This document shows positions 8,510-21,467 of a stretch of DNA of 64,000 nucleotides, piece after piece. Numbering within the stretch: position 1 is the first letter of the stretch; every line of letters starts with the position of its first letter. The notes beneath the pieces are model-generated. The model saw nothing but the letters and a program-made list of their open reading frames with translations. It was not told the DNA's origin and made no database searches. The position numbers and the translations under genes are program-made. The DNA comes from G963674665 sp964609625 (GTDB lineage Bacteria; Desulfobacterota; Desulfovibrionia; Desulfovibrionales; Desulfovibrionaceae): NCBI GenBank assembly GCA_964609625.1, contig CAZSRS010000003.1, positions 62,001 through 126,000 of the forward strand, given 5' to 3'.

Positions 8510-9073
8510 ATGCTGCATCTGGTTCTTGGTGGAGAGAAATCGGGCAAGTCGGCCTTTGCCCTGCAGTGGTTGGAGCAGGCCTCGGCGCCACGCTGCTGCG
8601 TGGTCACGGGCCTGGCCCTGGACTTCGGCTTCAGGGGGCAGTTGCGCCGCCACAGATTGGAGCGCACTCCACGGTTGCCTGTCCTGGAATCCGGCGTTGA
8701 TCTGCGAGGCAGCCTGCATCAGGCCCTGGAGCGCGGCTATCGCGGCCTGCTGCTGGACAGCCTGGATTTCTGGCTGTTTTCCTGCCTCATGCAGGGGCGG
8801 CAGGAGTATGTGGCGGAATTCACCACAGGCCTTGACGACCTGACTAACAACCTTACCGCGCACCGGGCTGAACTCTGCGTGGTCTCCTGCGAGATCGGCC
8901 TTGGTCCCATCGCCGCGGACAGCATCACCCGGTCCTTTGCCCGACGCCTGGGTGCGCTGCACCAGGAACTGGCCGCGCGGAGCACAAGCGCCTGCCTGGT
9001 GCTGGCAGGCCTGCCCTTGTACATGAAAAGCGGCCCGCAGGGCCCAACCCCGGCCGCTCCAGGCCGAAGCTAG
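8510..9073 (+). CDS. cobU: Adenosylcobinamide kinase / guanylyltransferase-like protein
   Basis: A 187-residue CobU-family protein. The P-loop GGEKSGKS is at residues 7-14. Further matches are LLLDSLDFWL (Walker B-like), VSCEIGLGPIAAD (compare VSNEVG.GIVP in CobU) and RRLGALHQELAAR. CobU phosphorylates adenosylcobinamide and transfers GMP to it in nucleotide-loop assembly. ATG 8510 is preferred to ATG 8492 because AAGGA lies nine bases ahead. Several conserved CobU positions differ (GEKSGKS for the usual GxRSGKS, VSCEIG for VSNEVG), so it is a divergent member, perhaps adapted to the adjacent CbiR-like enzyme. Confidence 0.75.
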   Translation: MLHLVLGGEKSGKSAFALQWLEQASAPRCCVVTGLALDFGFRGQLRRHRLERTPRLPVLESGVDLRGSLHQALERGYRGLLLDSLDFWLFSCLMQGRQEYVAEFTTGLDDLTNNLTAHRAELCVVSCEIGLGPIAADSITRSFARRLGALHQELAARSTSACLVLAGLPLYMKSGPQGPTPAAPGRS

Positions 9074-9089
9074 AACATCAGGGGGGTCC

Positions 9090-10118
9090 ATGGCCTATTT
9101 CCGCAAGCTCGATACCCAGTTGAACGCCCTGGCCGACCTCTTCAAGAGGGACGAACGCTGGCTGATCATGATCAACGCGGATCCCGACGCCCTGGCCTCG
9201 GCCATGGCCCTGAAGCGCATCCTCAGCCACAGGTCCAGGGACGTGGGCATCGCCCACATAAACGAGGTACGCCGCCCCGACAACCTGGCCATGATCCACT
9301 ACCTGCGCATCCCCACCATCCGGTTGACCCCCAACGTGGCCGCGCAGTACGACCGCTTCGCCCTGGTTGACTCCCAACCGCACCACAGCCCCGCCTTCAA
9401 GGATTACAACTTCTCCCTGGTCTTCGACCACCATCCTGTTTCCGAAGAGGAACCCGTGCTGGCCGACTTCAAGGAGATCAAGGTGGAGTACGGCGCCAAC
9501 TCCACACTGCTGACCGAATACCTCTACAACCTGAACATCCGGCCGGGGAAGCTTCTGGCCACGGCACTGCTCTACGGCATAAAAACCGACACCCAGAGCT
9601 TCGAACGATCGTTCTGCGACGTGGATGTGCGCGCTTTCCGCTACCTGAGCAAGTTCTCCAACCCCATGCTGCTGCGCAAGATCGTGCGCAGCGAGTTCCG
9701 GCTGGAGTGGCTGAGCCATTTTTCCAAGGCCTTCCAGTGCATCCGCTACCTGAAGCACGGCTTCTACATCTTCATGGACGAGGTGGAAAACCCGGACATC
9801 CTGGTGGTTCTGGCGGACTTCTTCATGCGTGTGCACGAAATCACCTGGACCAGCGTGGCCGGTGTCTGCAACGACATCCTGGTGATCGTCCTGCGCGGGG
9901 ACGGCTCTTCCCGAGGCATGAGCAACGTGGGGCGCGTGGCGGCCGAGCTGTTCAACGACGTGGGTTCCGCCGGGGGGCACATGGCCATGGCCCGTGCCGA
10001 GATACCACTGCAAAACATCCCAGCGGCGATTTCCCCGGACGACTTTGTCTGGGCTCGGCTCAGTGGCAGGAGCCCTGCCGGAAGGCCGTCCTCCCAGGAG
10101 TTCGAAGAGGAGGCCTGA
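9090..10118 (+). CDS. DHH-family phosphoesterase
   Basis: A 342-residue protein with DHH and DHHA1 domains. Motif I is INADPDALASA (residues about 28-38), motif II is ALVDSQPHHS, and motif III is LVFDHHP. The C-terminal GGHMAMARAEIP resembles the DHHA1 GGH motif. The family hydrolyses phosphodiesters such as short oligoribonucleotides, pAp or cyclic dinucleotides. Because motif I reads NADPDALAS, not DxDxxxS with a leading Asp, exact substrate and activity are uncertain. It follows cobU by 16 nt and may belong to the same transcript. It converges with the large histidine kinase gene, 13 bp away, with no visible terminator. Confidence 0.85.
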   Translation: MAYFRKLDTQLNALADLFKRDERWLIMINADPDALASAMALKRILSHRSRDVGIAHINEVRRPDNLAMIHYLRIPTIRLTPNVAAQYDRFALVDSQPHHSPAFKDYNFSLVFDHHPVSEEEPVLADFKEIKVEYGANSTLLTEYLYNLNIRPGKLLATALLYGIKTDTQSFERSFCDVDVRAFRYLSKFSNPMLLRKIVRSEFRLEWLSHFSKAFQCIRYLKHGFYIFMDEVENPDILVVLADFFMRVHEITWTSVAGVCNDILVIVLRGDGSSRGMSNVGRVAAELFNDVGSAGGHMAMARAEIPLQNIPAAISPDDFVWARLSGRSPAGRPSSQEFEEEA

Positions 10119-10131
10119 TCCGCGGTGGACT

Positions 10132-14526
<4,395 letters not shown>

Positions 14527-14693
14527 GCCACACCTCATCGATCACAGATGATACAAGTCGCCCAGGCAGTCTCCGCTGCCCTGTCACCTGAATACAACGG
14601 TCATTCCGGACCTCCACTGTTACTGTGAGCGGCAACCCATTGCAACGAAAAACCCGCTTTTGACCTCGCGACGGTTTGGACGTAGAATCCGTC

Positions 14694-15902
14694 ATGCTCC
14701 ATTCCCTCCAGACCCTGCCCACACCCCTGCGCGAGCCGGCGTCGCCGCTGCTCCCGCATGATTGCGAGACGCCGGAAGTGCTCCTGCTCCATGACGTGCT
14801 GGCGGCCAACATCCAGGCCATGCAACAGCGCGCTACCGGGCAAGGCCTGGAACTCTGGCCCCACGTCAAGACGCACAAATGCCTTGAAATCGCCAGGATG
14901 CAGCTACGCGCCGGCGCTGCTGGTCTCACCGCCTCCAAGCCCGACGAGGCCCTGGTCTTTCTCCGGACCGGTCTGGGACCCGTGCTCCTGGCCTACCCTA
15001 TCCTCGACCCGCGCAAGGTGGACCGCGTCCTTGAGACTTCCGGCCCCACACGGGTCCTGTTCATCCTGGACAGCCCAGAGGGCGCCACCTGCCTGGCCGG
15101 TGCCGCCGAACGCCACAACAGACAACTGGAGGTCTTCATCAAGATCGATGTCGGGCTGGGGCGTTGCGGCCTGCGTCCCACGGATCCCGCACTGCCGCGC
15201 CTGGCCCGCGCTGTGGCTGATCTGGCTCCGGCCGGTTCCCGCGGGCATGGCCTGCGCCTGGTCGGTCTGCTTTCCCACGCGGGGCAGGCCTACGCCGCCG
15301 CTGATCGCCACGGCGTGGCCGATGTGGCCGAACAGGAGCGCCGGCACATGCTCCTGGCGCGGGAAAAGGTCAGCCAAGCGACACGGCGCTCACCGCATTC
15401 CCTGCTCCTTTCCGTAGGCAGCACGCCTACCGTGCTGGCCGCGCCGAGTTTCGAGGGCATCGCCGCCCTGCGCCCCGGAAACTACGTGTTCCTGGATCGC
15501 GGCGCCCTGCGCCTGGGTCTGGCGTCCCTCGCCGACGTGGCGCTCTGGGTTCTGGCCCGTGTGGTCAGCGGGAATCGGGAGCACCTGATCATCGATGCCG
15601 GCGCCAAGACCTTGGCCCTGGACCTTGGGGCGCACGGCAGCGGCGGCAAGGATTTCGGATATGGGCTGGCCTGGCCGCTGTTCCCTGAAGCGGGCACGGA
15701 ACCGCTCCAGGTGGTACGTCTCTCCGAGGAACACGGTTTCGTTTCCAGACCGCCCCACCTGGATGTCCCTCTTGGCGCGCTCCTGGCCGTGCTGCCCAAC
15801 CACGCCTGCCCCGTGGCCAATCTCGCCGAACGTTTCCGTGTCATCGGCGCTCCCGACGGCCTCACCTTCTGGAGCGTGGACGCCCGGGCCAAGGTGCGTT
15901 GA
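14694..15902 (+). CDS. PLP enzyme of the D-serine dehydratase / D-threonine aldolase fold
   Basis: A 402-residue fold-type III PLP protein. LWPHVKTHK carries the Schiff-base Lys, and LLSHAGQAY and LLLSVGSTPT fit the barrel. The C-terminal PNHACPVANL supplies the His and Cys zinc ligands seen in eukaryotic-type D-serine dehydratase and D-threonine aldolase. The substrate is probably a D-hydroxy amino acid, but this is not fixed by sequence. ATG 14694 was chosen; the frame is open upstream to TTG 14676. Its stop overlaps the possible TTG start of the Fe-S oxidoreductase, which suggests the two act on one pathway. Confidence 0.75.
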   Translation: MLHSLQTLPTPLREPASPLLPHDCETPEVLLLHDVLAANIQAMQQRATGQGLELWPHVKTHKCLEIARMQLRAGAAGLTASKPDEALVFLRTGLGPVLLAYPILDPRKVDRVLETSGPTRVLFILDSPEGATCLAGAAERHNRQLEVFIKIDVGLGRCGLRPTDPALPRLARAVADLAPAGSRGHGLRLVGLLSHAGQAYAAADRHGVADVAEQERRHMLLAREKVSQATRRSPHSLLLSVGSTPTVLAAPSFEGIAALRPGNYVFLDRGALRLGLASLADVALWVLARVVSGNREHLIIDAGAKTLALDLGAHGSGGKDFGYGLAWPLFPEAGTEPLQVVRLSEEHGFVSRPPHLDVPLGALLAVLPNHACPVANLAERFRVIGAPDGLTFWSVDARAKVR

Positions 15903-17047
15903 TCGTTCGGGCATCCGAAGAGAGAAGCAGCGTGGACGAGGAACTCTCCAGCGAACTGAGCGCGGTGGCCCTGACCTGCACAGGCTGCGGCGCATGCGTG
16001 GACGAATGCACATTTTTACGCACCTACGGCCTGCCACGGGATATCGCCGGCAACTTCAACCCCGCGAATCCCGGACATTTGGTCATGCCCTTCGCGTGCA
16101 GCCTCTGCGGGCTCTGCGGCGCGGTCTGCCCCGAGCATCTCGATCCCACGGCCATGTTCCTCGCCATGCGCCGCGAGGCCCTGCAACGCTGGGGCGAGGA
16201 ACTGCCCCAACATCGGCGTATTCTCGGCCAGGAACGGCGCAACACGGCGAATCTCCAAACCTATTGCGCCCTGCCCGAGGCCTGCGAAACGGTCTTTTTT
16301 CCTGGCTGTACCTTGCCCGACAGCCGCCCCACAGCAACCCTCAAACTCCTGGAGTGGCTGCGGCAACGCATCAAGGGCCTGGGCGTGGTCCTGGACTGCT
16401 GTGCCAAGCCCTCCCACGACGTCGGCAGGCAGCGACGCTTCCGGCACCTGTTCCATGACCTGCGCGACATGCTCCTGGAGCAGGGCGTACGCCGGGTGAT
16501 CACGGCCTGCCCCGGCTGTTACAAGGTCTTTGCCGAGTATGGCCGCCCCCTGGATGTACGCATGGTCTACGAGGTGTTGCAGGACAGGGGCGCACCCCCT
16601 GCTGAAAAGCTCTCGGGCGTGGTGCGTGTACACGACCCTTGCACCCTGCGTAACCGCATGGAAACGCATCAGGCCGTGCGGGCGCTGCTCCTGGACCTGG
16701 GCCTGACCGTGGAGGAGATGCGCCACACCGGGCAGCAGACCATGTGCTGTGGAGAAGGGGGCGCCGTGAACCAGATGGTGCCCGAGTTTGCGGGAAAATG
16801 GGCGTCAAGGCGCTTTGACGAGGCGCAGGGCCGGCTGGTAGTCAGCTACTGCGCCGGGTGCGTAGACACCCTCGGACGCTCCATGCCCTCCTGCCACCTG
16901 CTGGACCTCTACTTCACTCCCAAGGCGGCCATGACGGGAAGGCCGCAGGCACCGCCCCTGGCCTTGGGAGCCTTCAACAGGCTGCGCTTCAAGGCCAGAC
17001 TCGCCAAGCTGCCGGGCATGGCGCGCTTTCCCAGGCGCGATGCCTGA
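15899..17047 (+). CDS. GlcF/HdrD-like (Fe-S)-binding oxidoreductase subunit
   Basis: A 382-residue cytoplasmic protein. Two 4Fe-4S motifs sit at the N-terminus (CTGCGACVDEC and CSLCGLCGAVC). Two CCG domains follow: FFPGCT with LDCCAKPSHD and ACPGC, then HDPCTLRN with TMCCGEGGAV and YCAGC. Such subunits take electrons in lactate/glycolate oxidases or heterodisulfide-reductase-like complexes. The start is either TTG 15899, overlapping the PLP-enzyme stop, or GTG 15932 eleven codons later; neither has a strong ribosome site. Coupling to a PLP enzyme and not to a flavoprotein is unusual. Its electron partner is not in the window. Confidence 0.8.
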   Translation: MIVRASEERSSVDEELSSELSAVALTCTGCGACVDECTFLRTYGLPRDIAGNFNPANPGHLVMPFACSLCGLCGAVCPEHLDPTAMFLAMRREALQRWGEELPQHRRILGQERRNTANLQTYCALPEACETVFFPGCTLPDSRPTATLKLLEWLRQRIKGLGVVLDCCAKPSHDVGRQRRFRHLFHDLRDMLLEQGVRRVITACPGCYKVFAEYGRPLDVRMVYEVLQDRGAPPAEKLSGVVRVHDPCTLRNRMETHQAVRALLLDLGLTVEEMRHTGQQTMCCGEGGAVNQMVPEFAGKWASRRFDEAQGRLVVSYCAGCVDTLGRSMPSCHLLDLYFTPKAAMTGRPQAPPLALGAFNRLRFKARLAKLPGMARFPRRDA

Positions 17048-17077
17048 TGCCGGGTCGCGTCTTGCCATGCAACCCAC

Positions 17078-18157
17078 TCAGCCCGTCGCCGGTTGATCCT
17101 CGTCAGGGGCCCTGGGCCAGGAAATGAAGATGGTCTTGAACAGCGTGGCCAGGGGAATGGCCAGGAACACGCCCCAGAAACCCCAGATGCCTCCGAAAAA
17201 CAGCACGGCAAGAATGATGGACACGGGGTGCAGGTTGACCACCTCGGAAAAGAGGAGCGGGACCAGCACGTTGCCGTCCAGAAGCTGGATCAGCAGGTAC
17301 ACCGCCACCACCCAGGCAAAGGTGCTGCTCCATCCGAATTGGAACAGCGCCACCAGGGTCACTGGGATGGTAACCACGCTCGCCCCCACGTAGGGGACCA
17401 CAACCGAGATCCCCACCATCAGACCCAGAAGTTCCGCGTAGCGCAGGCCGAACAAGACGAAAACGATCCAGCTGACCATGCCCACGATGATGATCTCTAT
17501 GACCTTGCCCCGCACGTAGTTGGCGATCTGGCCGTCCATCTCCTTCCAGATCTTTTCCAGCAGCACGCGTTTGCGTGGCAGCAACGCGGCGACCTGGGTC
17601 ATCAGCCTGGGCTGGTCCTTGAGCATGAAAAAGACCAGGATGGGCACCAGGATGAGGTAGATGAGCCAGGCTACCAAATTGGGGATGTTGGCCATGGAAA
17701 AACTCAGGACCAGCTGCCCTGCCTGGCGCAGTTCCTTGGTGATCTCGGAAAGGAGATTGCTCACGTACTCTTCGGACAGGACCTGCGGATAGGTCTCCTG
17801 CAGGGCGACGAACCACTCCTGAATCATGCGCAGGATGCTGGGCAGTTCCTTGATCAGGTCCACGAGCTGTTCCCAGAGCAAGGGCAGCAGCCAGATCAGC
17901 ACGCCCGCGGAAAGCCCCAGAAAGAGGCTGAAGGCGACCAGCACCGATGCGATGCGCGGCAGCCGCAAGCGCAGGAGAATCCCAACCAATCCTTGCAGCA
18001 GGAAGGCGATGACCAGGGCGATGAAAAACGGCAGCAGGATCTTGCCGAAAAAAATGACGACGCTGAACATCCCCAGCAGGAGCAGGGCGAAAAAAACGGT
18101 TTCATCGTCGTAGAAAAAGCGTTTGCCCCAGGATTTAAGGACATCACGGACCGACAT
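17078..18157 (-). CDS. AI-2E family / PerM-like membrane transporter
   Basis: A 359-residue polytopic membrane protein with the AI-2E (UPF0118/PerM) layout. N-terminal helix pairs cover about residues 20-90, a long soluble helical segment covers about 100-155 (LIKELPSILRMIQEWF), and a second membrane block covers about 160-345, including LVPILVFFMLKD and the conserved VVPYVGA motif. Family members export varied small molecules or act as sodium/proton antiporters; the name does not prove autoinducer transport. ATG 18157 follows a GAGAGG ribosome site. It converges with the Fe-S oxidoreductase and diverges from gpmA. Confidence 0.85.
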   Translation of the reverse strand: MSVRDVLKSWGKRFFYDDETVFFALLLLGMFSVVIFFGKILLPFFIALVIAFLLQGLVGILLRLRLPRIASVLVAFSLFLGLSAGVLIWLLPLLWEQLVDLIKELPSILRMIQEWFVALQETYPQVLSEEYVSNLLSEITKELRQAGQLVLSFSMANIPNLVAWLIYLILVPILVFFMLKDQPRLMTQVAALLPRKRVLLEKIWKEMDGQIANYVRGKVIEIIIVGMVSWIVFVLFGLRYAELLGLMVGISVVVPYVGASVVTIPVTLVALFQFGWSSTFAWVVAVYLLIQLLDGNVLVPLLFSEVVNLHPVSIILAVLFFGGIWGFWGVFLAIPLATLFKTIFISWPRAPDEDQPATG

Positions 18158-18458
18158 ACAGACCTCTCTTGCCGCGGTGTGCTGCTTGCCGCGTTGTTGT
18201 TCGGCATTGTGTGTACCGGTCAAAAACCAACCTTGCACTGCCGAATCGCAGGTCTTAAATACGCAGGATGGCGGCAAATCGCAACAAGCCCAGAATGCAA
18301 GCTTCTCCAGTGGGAGAGGGTGGCCATGGGAATAAGCTGCCTTGCCACGGCGGCCGGCCGGAAGCCTCCGGGCACGCTCTCCGGTCCTGTTCTTTTTTCC
18401 GTTCCCGTGTAATTATGGTGGGTGATGCTCACAATCCCGCAACAGAGGAGCCGATCGC
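18158..18458. other. Divergent intergenic region, 301 bp
   Basis: Shared upstream region of the AI-2E-family gene (minus) and gpmA (plus). An AT-richer stretch near 18408-18420 (GTGTAATTATGG) may hold the gpmA -10 element. No RNA gene or repeat is apparent. Confidence 0.35.
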
Positions 18459-19205
18459 ATGCATACAGTGGTTTTCATCCGCCACGGACAAAGCACCTGG
18501 AACCTGGAAAACCGTTTCACCGGCTGGACCGACGTGGATCTCACGGAACTGGGGCGCCAGGAGGCCAGGGAAGGCGCCGAACTGTTACGTGGGGAAGGAT
18601 TCGATTTCGACGTCTGCTACACCTCCTATCTGCGCCGCGCCGTGAAGACCTTGGACATCGTGCTCGACGTCCTGGACCTGATGTGGCTGCCCGTGTTCAA
18701 ACACTGGGAACTCAACGAACGCCACTACGGCGCCTTGCAGGGCCTGAACAAGGCCGAAACGGCCGCGAAATATGGCGAGGAACAGGTCTTTGCCTGGCGC
18801 CGCGGCTATGACACCCCGCCCCCTGCCTTGGAGCCCGCGGACCCACGCTACCCTGGACATGAGCGCCGCTACCGGGGTATTCCACCCGAACGGCTGCCCC
18901 TGGCCGAAAGCCTCAAGGACACCGTGGCCAGGGTACTGCCCTTCTGGCACGACGTTCTTACGCCGGAGATCAAGAGTGGCAGACGGGTGCTGGTCGTGGC
19001 TCACGGCAACAGTCTGAGGGCTATCGTCAAGCATCTCGACAAGATGGGAGACGAGGCCATTGCCAGGCTGAACATCCCCACGGGCGTGCCCCTGGTCTAC
19101 GAATTGGATGCGAACCTCGCTCCCATCCACGGCACATACCTGGGAGACCCCGCCGCCGTGGCCGCCAAGGCAAAAGCAGTAGCGGAGCAAGCCAAAACCG
19201 TGTAA
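18459..19205 (+). CDS. gpmA: 2,3-bisphosphoglycerate-dependent phosphoglycerate mutase
   Basis: A 248-residue glycolytic enzyme of normal length. It has the phosphohistidine motif VFIRHGQSTWN (His near residue 8), FTGWTDVDLTELG, RRAVKTLD, the ELNERHYGALQGLNK block and the second active-site His in VVAHGNSLRAIVKHL. It interconverts 2- and 3-phosphoglycerate through a phosphohistidine intermediate primed by 2,3-bisphosphoglycerate. ATG 18459 lies nine bases after CAGAGGAG. A small secreted-protein gene follows after 13 nt. Confidence 0.97.
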   Translation: MHTVVFIRHGQSTWNLENRFTGWTDVDLTELGRQEAREGAELLRGEGFDFDVCYTSYLRRAVKTLDIVLDVLDLMWLPVFKHWELNERHYGALQGLNKAETAAKYGEEQVFAWRRGYDTPPPALEPADPRYPGHERRYRGIPPERLPLAESLKDTVARVLPFWHDVLTPEIKSGRRVLVVAHGNSLRAIVKHLDKMGDEAIARLNIPTGVPLVYELDANLAPIHGTYLGDPAAVAAKAKAVAEQAKTV

Positions 19206-19218
19206 CCAAGGCTTCGGC

Positions 19219-19497
19219 ATGGCCTGGATGCGACGCCTCCTCGTACTACTGCCCCTGCTGCTTCACCCCGCGGGGGCATGGTCCGTGGACCACCCCATCT
19301 GCACTTGGGAGAACGCCGCTTACGGAGAACACAAGCTGCAAAGCGTGCACATCCTGCGCAACGGCCAACGCATCGCCAGCGTGAACTATCTCGCAACCTT
19401 TGACACCTACTACGTTCAATGCAAGGGAATACCTCAAACCGAAACGTTTCAGACGCCCAACGACGCCGCCTGGGCCGCGTGCTGGCGCTGTCGTTGA
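19219..19497 (+). CDS. Small secreted protein of unknown function
   Basis: A 92-residue protein with a good signal peptide (MAWMRRLLVLLPLLLHPAGA) and a Cys-containing mature part (HPICTW, YYVQCKG, ACWRC). It starts 13 nt after gpmA with AAGG as a weak ribosome site. Its last third overlaps the next gene if that begins at 19419. No family is recognised. The signal peptide and spacing argue for a real gene, but a frameshift linking it to the next frame cannot be excluded. Confidence 0.45.
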   Translation: MAWMRRLLVLLPLLLHPAGAWSVDHPICTWENAAYGEHKLQSVHILRNGQRIASVNYLATFDTYYVQCKGIPQTETFQTPNDAAWAACWRCR

Positions 19498-20093
19498 GCC
19501 TGTGCTGCCTGCTTCCGCTGCAAGTCTGGATCCCTTCGTCCCTCTGGGGCGGAGCAGCGGACCAAAATGCGAGCCAACCCGCGGAAGCTCCCAAAGGCCC
19601 GTTGAGCCCGCGGGAACTCTCGCTGCAACGCCCCCGCTTCGTGGACAACGGCAACGGCACGGTGACCGACAACCGCACCGGCCTGGTCTGGCTGAAGCAC
19701 GCCGATTGCTTCGGTTCCCTGACCTGGACCAAGGCCCTCGAGGTGGTGAAGGAACTGGCCGACGGCTCCCTGTGCGACGAAATGGTGCTGGCGGACGGTT
19801 CCAGCCCCGGAGACTGGCGGTTGCCCACCATCAGGGAGATCATGACCCTGCCGGTGATCGACTACTTCAACCCCGCGCTCTCCAATGCCATGGGTACCGG
19901 CCGTTGGCGCGAGGGCGACGCCTTCCTCCAGGTCAGCACCCAATATTACTGGTCCAGCACCGGCCAGAACAACGGCAGCGCCTGGTACATGTACCTGTAC
20001 AACGGCTCCCTGGGGATCTCCGACGTCAACCAGCGCTACTCGGTCTGGCCCGTGAAGGGAGAGCTGTCCGGCATCTGGGACCTGGGTTCATGA
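19419..20093 (+). CDS. Secreted DUF1566 (Lcl C-terminal domain) protein
   Basis: An exported protein of 224 residues from ATG 19419, or 204 from GTG 19479. The signal region RRRLGRVLALSLSLCCLLPL follows the ATG, and the positively charged n-region favours it. The DUF1566 domain is recognisable from FVDNGNGTVTDNRTGLVWLK, GDWRLPTIREIM and the YYWSST and VWPVKGE elements. DUF1566 has a C-type-lectin-like fold and occurs in surface proteins of delta-proteobacteria; its ligand is unknown. It overlaps the preceding small ORF, and its stop directly abuts the stop of the convergent histidine kinase gene. Confidence 0.75.
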   Translation: MQGNTSNRNVSDAQRRRLGRVLALSLSLCCLLPLQVWIPSSLWGGAADQNASQPAEAPKGPLSPRELSLQRPRFVDNGNGTVTDNRTGLVWLKHADCFGSLTWTKALEVVKELADGSLCDEMVLADGSSPGDWRLPTIREIMTLPVIDYFNPALSNAMGTGRWREGDAFLQVSTQYYWSSTGQNNGSAWYMYLYNGSLGISDVNQRYSVWPVKGELSGIWDLGS

Positions 20094-21467
20094 TCCATGC
20101 GCATCGATGTCGAACGCCAAACTGATGCGCAGGCCCGGAGAATTGTCCTCGATGCGCAGTTCGGCGTTGTGCAGCTTGGCCACCGCCGCCACCAGCGACA
20201 GTCCCAGGCCGCTTCCCGGGGTGTTGCGGCTGCTTTCCAGGCGGTAGAACCGCCGCAGGACGTTTTCCCGCGCCTCCGGGGGGATGCCCGGACCGCTGTC
20301 GGCTACGGTGAGCACGGCCCGGCGCCTGTTCTTTTTCAGGGAAAGGCCGATGACTCCCCCCTCCGGCGTGTACTTGATGGCGTTGTCCAGGAGATTGGCC
20401 ACGGCCTGTGACAGGAGATGACGGTCTCCGGGCAGGAAGACGTTGGTTTGCAGGGACGTCCTTAAGGTCAGCCCCTTTTCTTCCGCCAGGGGTTCATACA
20501 GCTCGGCCATGTCCCTGGCGATGACCCCCAGGTCAAGATCATCGATTTCCTCGCGCTTGAGCCCCACTTCGGCCTGGGCGATCTTGAGCAGGGCGTTGAA
20601 CGTGCAGATGAGTTCATCCGTGCCGGCAATGGCCTGTTCGATGGCCCTTCTGTAGGTCTCGGGGTCGTTCTTGTGGAACAGGGCCACTTCCAAACGCCCC
20701 CTGATACGATTCAGGGGGCTACGCAGGTCGTGGGCGATGTTGTCCGAAACCTGCCTGACGCCGTGCATGAGCTGTTCGATGCGATCAAGCATGTCATTGA
20801 GGTTCTGGACGTGCTGGTCGAACTCGTCGCCAGTACCCTGCAGCGGGATGCGGCGCGAGAGGTTGCCGCGCATGATCTCTCGTGTGACGCGATTGATGAC
20901 CTCGATGCGGCGCAGCATGCTGCGGCTCATGAGCACCCCGCCGAAGAGCCCAAGCACCAGGGTCAGGGCGAATCCCCAGCCCAGGGACTTAATGATCATC
21001 TCCTCCACGCGTGCCTTTTCGGTGTCGTCGCGCCCCACCAGGAGATGGAACCCGCCCTTGAGCACAACGTGCCGCACCAGGGCCTTGCGGGTGAAGCGCC
21101 CCTTGTGGGAGCGCAGGGTGAAGCGCTGCCAGTCCCTGGACAGGGTTTCCGCGCTCGGCCAGTGCTCGAGGTTCCCGGCCAGGGGTTGGTACTGTTCGTC
21201 CACCAGGAGATAGATGCTGGTGCGGGTGGTGTCGTTGGCGATGCGTTCGTTGATGATGTGGATGAGCCCGGCAAGTCCGAGAAGCTCATAGCGCTCCGAG
21301 AGGCCGAGGATCTCGGCGTTGATGGTCTCCTCGGTCTGACTGACCAGAAACCCCTCGGTGCGCCAGTAGATGAAGCCCAGCAGGACCACGACGCTGAAGG
21401 CGAAGAGCAGCAGATAGAGCAGCGCCAGCCTGAAGGAGGTGCTGCGAAAGATGTTAATCGCCGTCAT
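20088..21467 (-). CDS. Two-component sensor histidine kinase
   Basis: A 459-residue membrane kinase. TM1 is at about residues 12-34 (LALLYLLLFAFSVVVLLGFIY), a periplasmic sensor loop of about 130 residues follows, and TM2 is at about 170-190 (LTLVLGLFGGVLM). HAMP, HisKA (DNIAHDLRSPLNRIRG) and HATPase (NLLDNAIKYTPEGG, DSGPGIPPEA, GSGLGLSL) complete it. The layout matches CusS/heavy-metal or general OmpR-partner kinases. It overlaps the upstream response-regulator gene by 14 nt. The signal sensed is unknown; the periplasmic loop lacks an obvious metal-binding cluster. Confidence 0.92.
   Translation of the reverse strand: MTAINIFRSTSFRLALLYLLLFAFSVVVLLGFIYWRTEGFLVSQTEETINAEILGLSERYELLGLAGLIHIINERIANDTTRTSIYLLVDEQYQPLAGNLEHWPSAETLSRDWQRFTLRSHKGRFTRKALVRHVVLKGGFHLLVGRDDTEKARVEEMIIKSLGWGFALTLVLGLFGGVLMSRSMLRRIEVINRVTREIMRGNLSRRIPLQGTGDEFDQHVQNLNDMLDRIEQLMHGVRQVSDNIAHDLRSPLNRIRGRLEVALFHKNDPETYRRAIEQAIAGTDELICTFNALLKIAQAEVGLKREEIDDLDLGVIARDMAELYEPLAEEKGLTLRTSLQTNVFLPGDRHLLSQAVANLLDNAIKYTPEGGVIGLSLKKNRRRAVLTVADSGPGIPPEARENVLRRFYRLESSRNTPGSGLGLSLVAAVAKLHNAELRIEDNSPGLRISLAFDIDAHGS

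Noticed and set aside
7199..9091. Long minus-strand open frame (630 codons)
   Set aside because: It lies opposite mog, cbiR and cobU, has low-complexity Gln/Gly/His-rich sequence and no domain; it is a high-GC antisense artefact.
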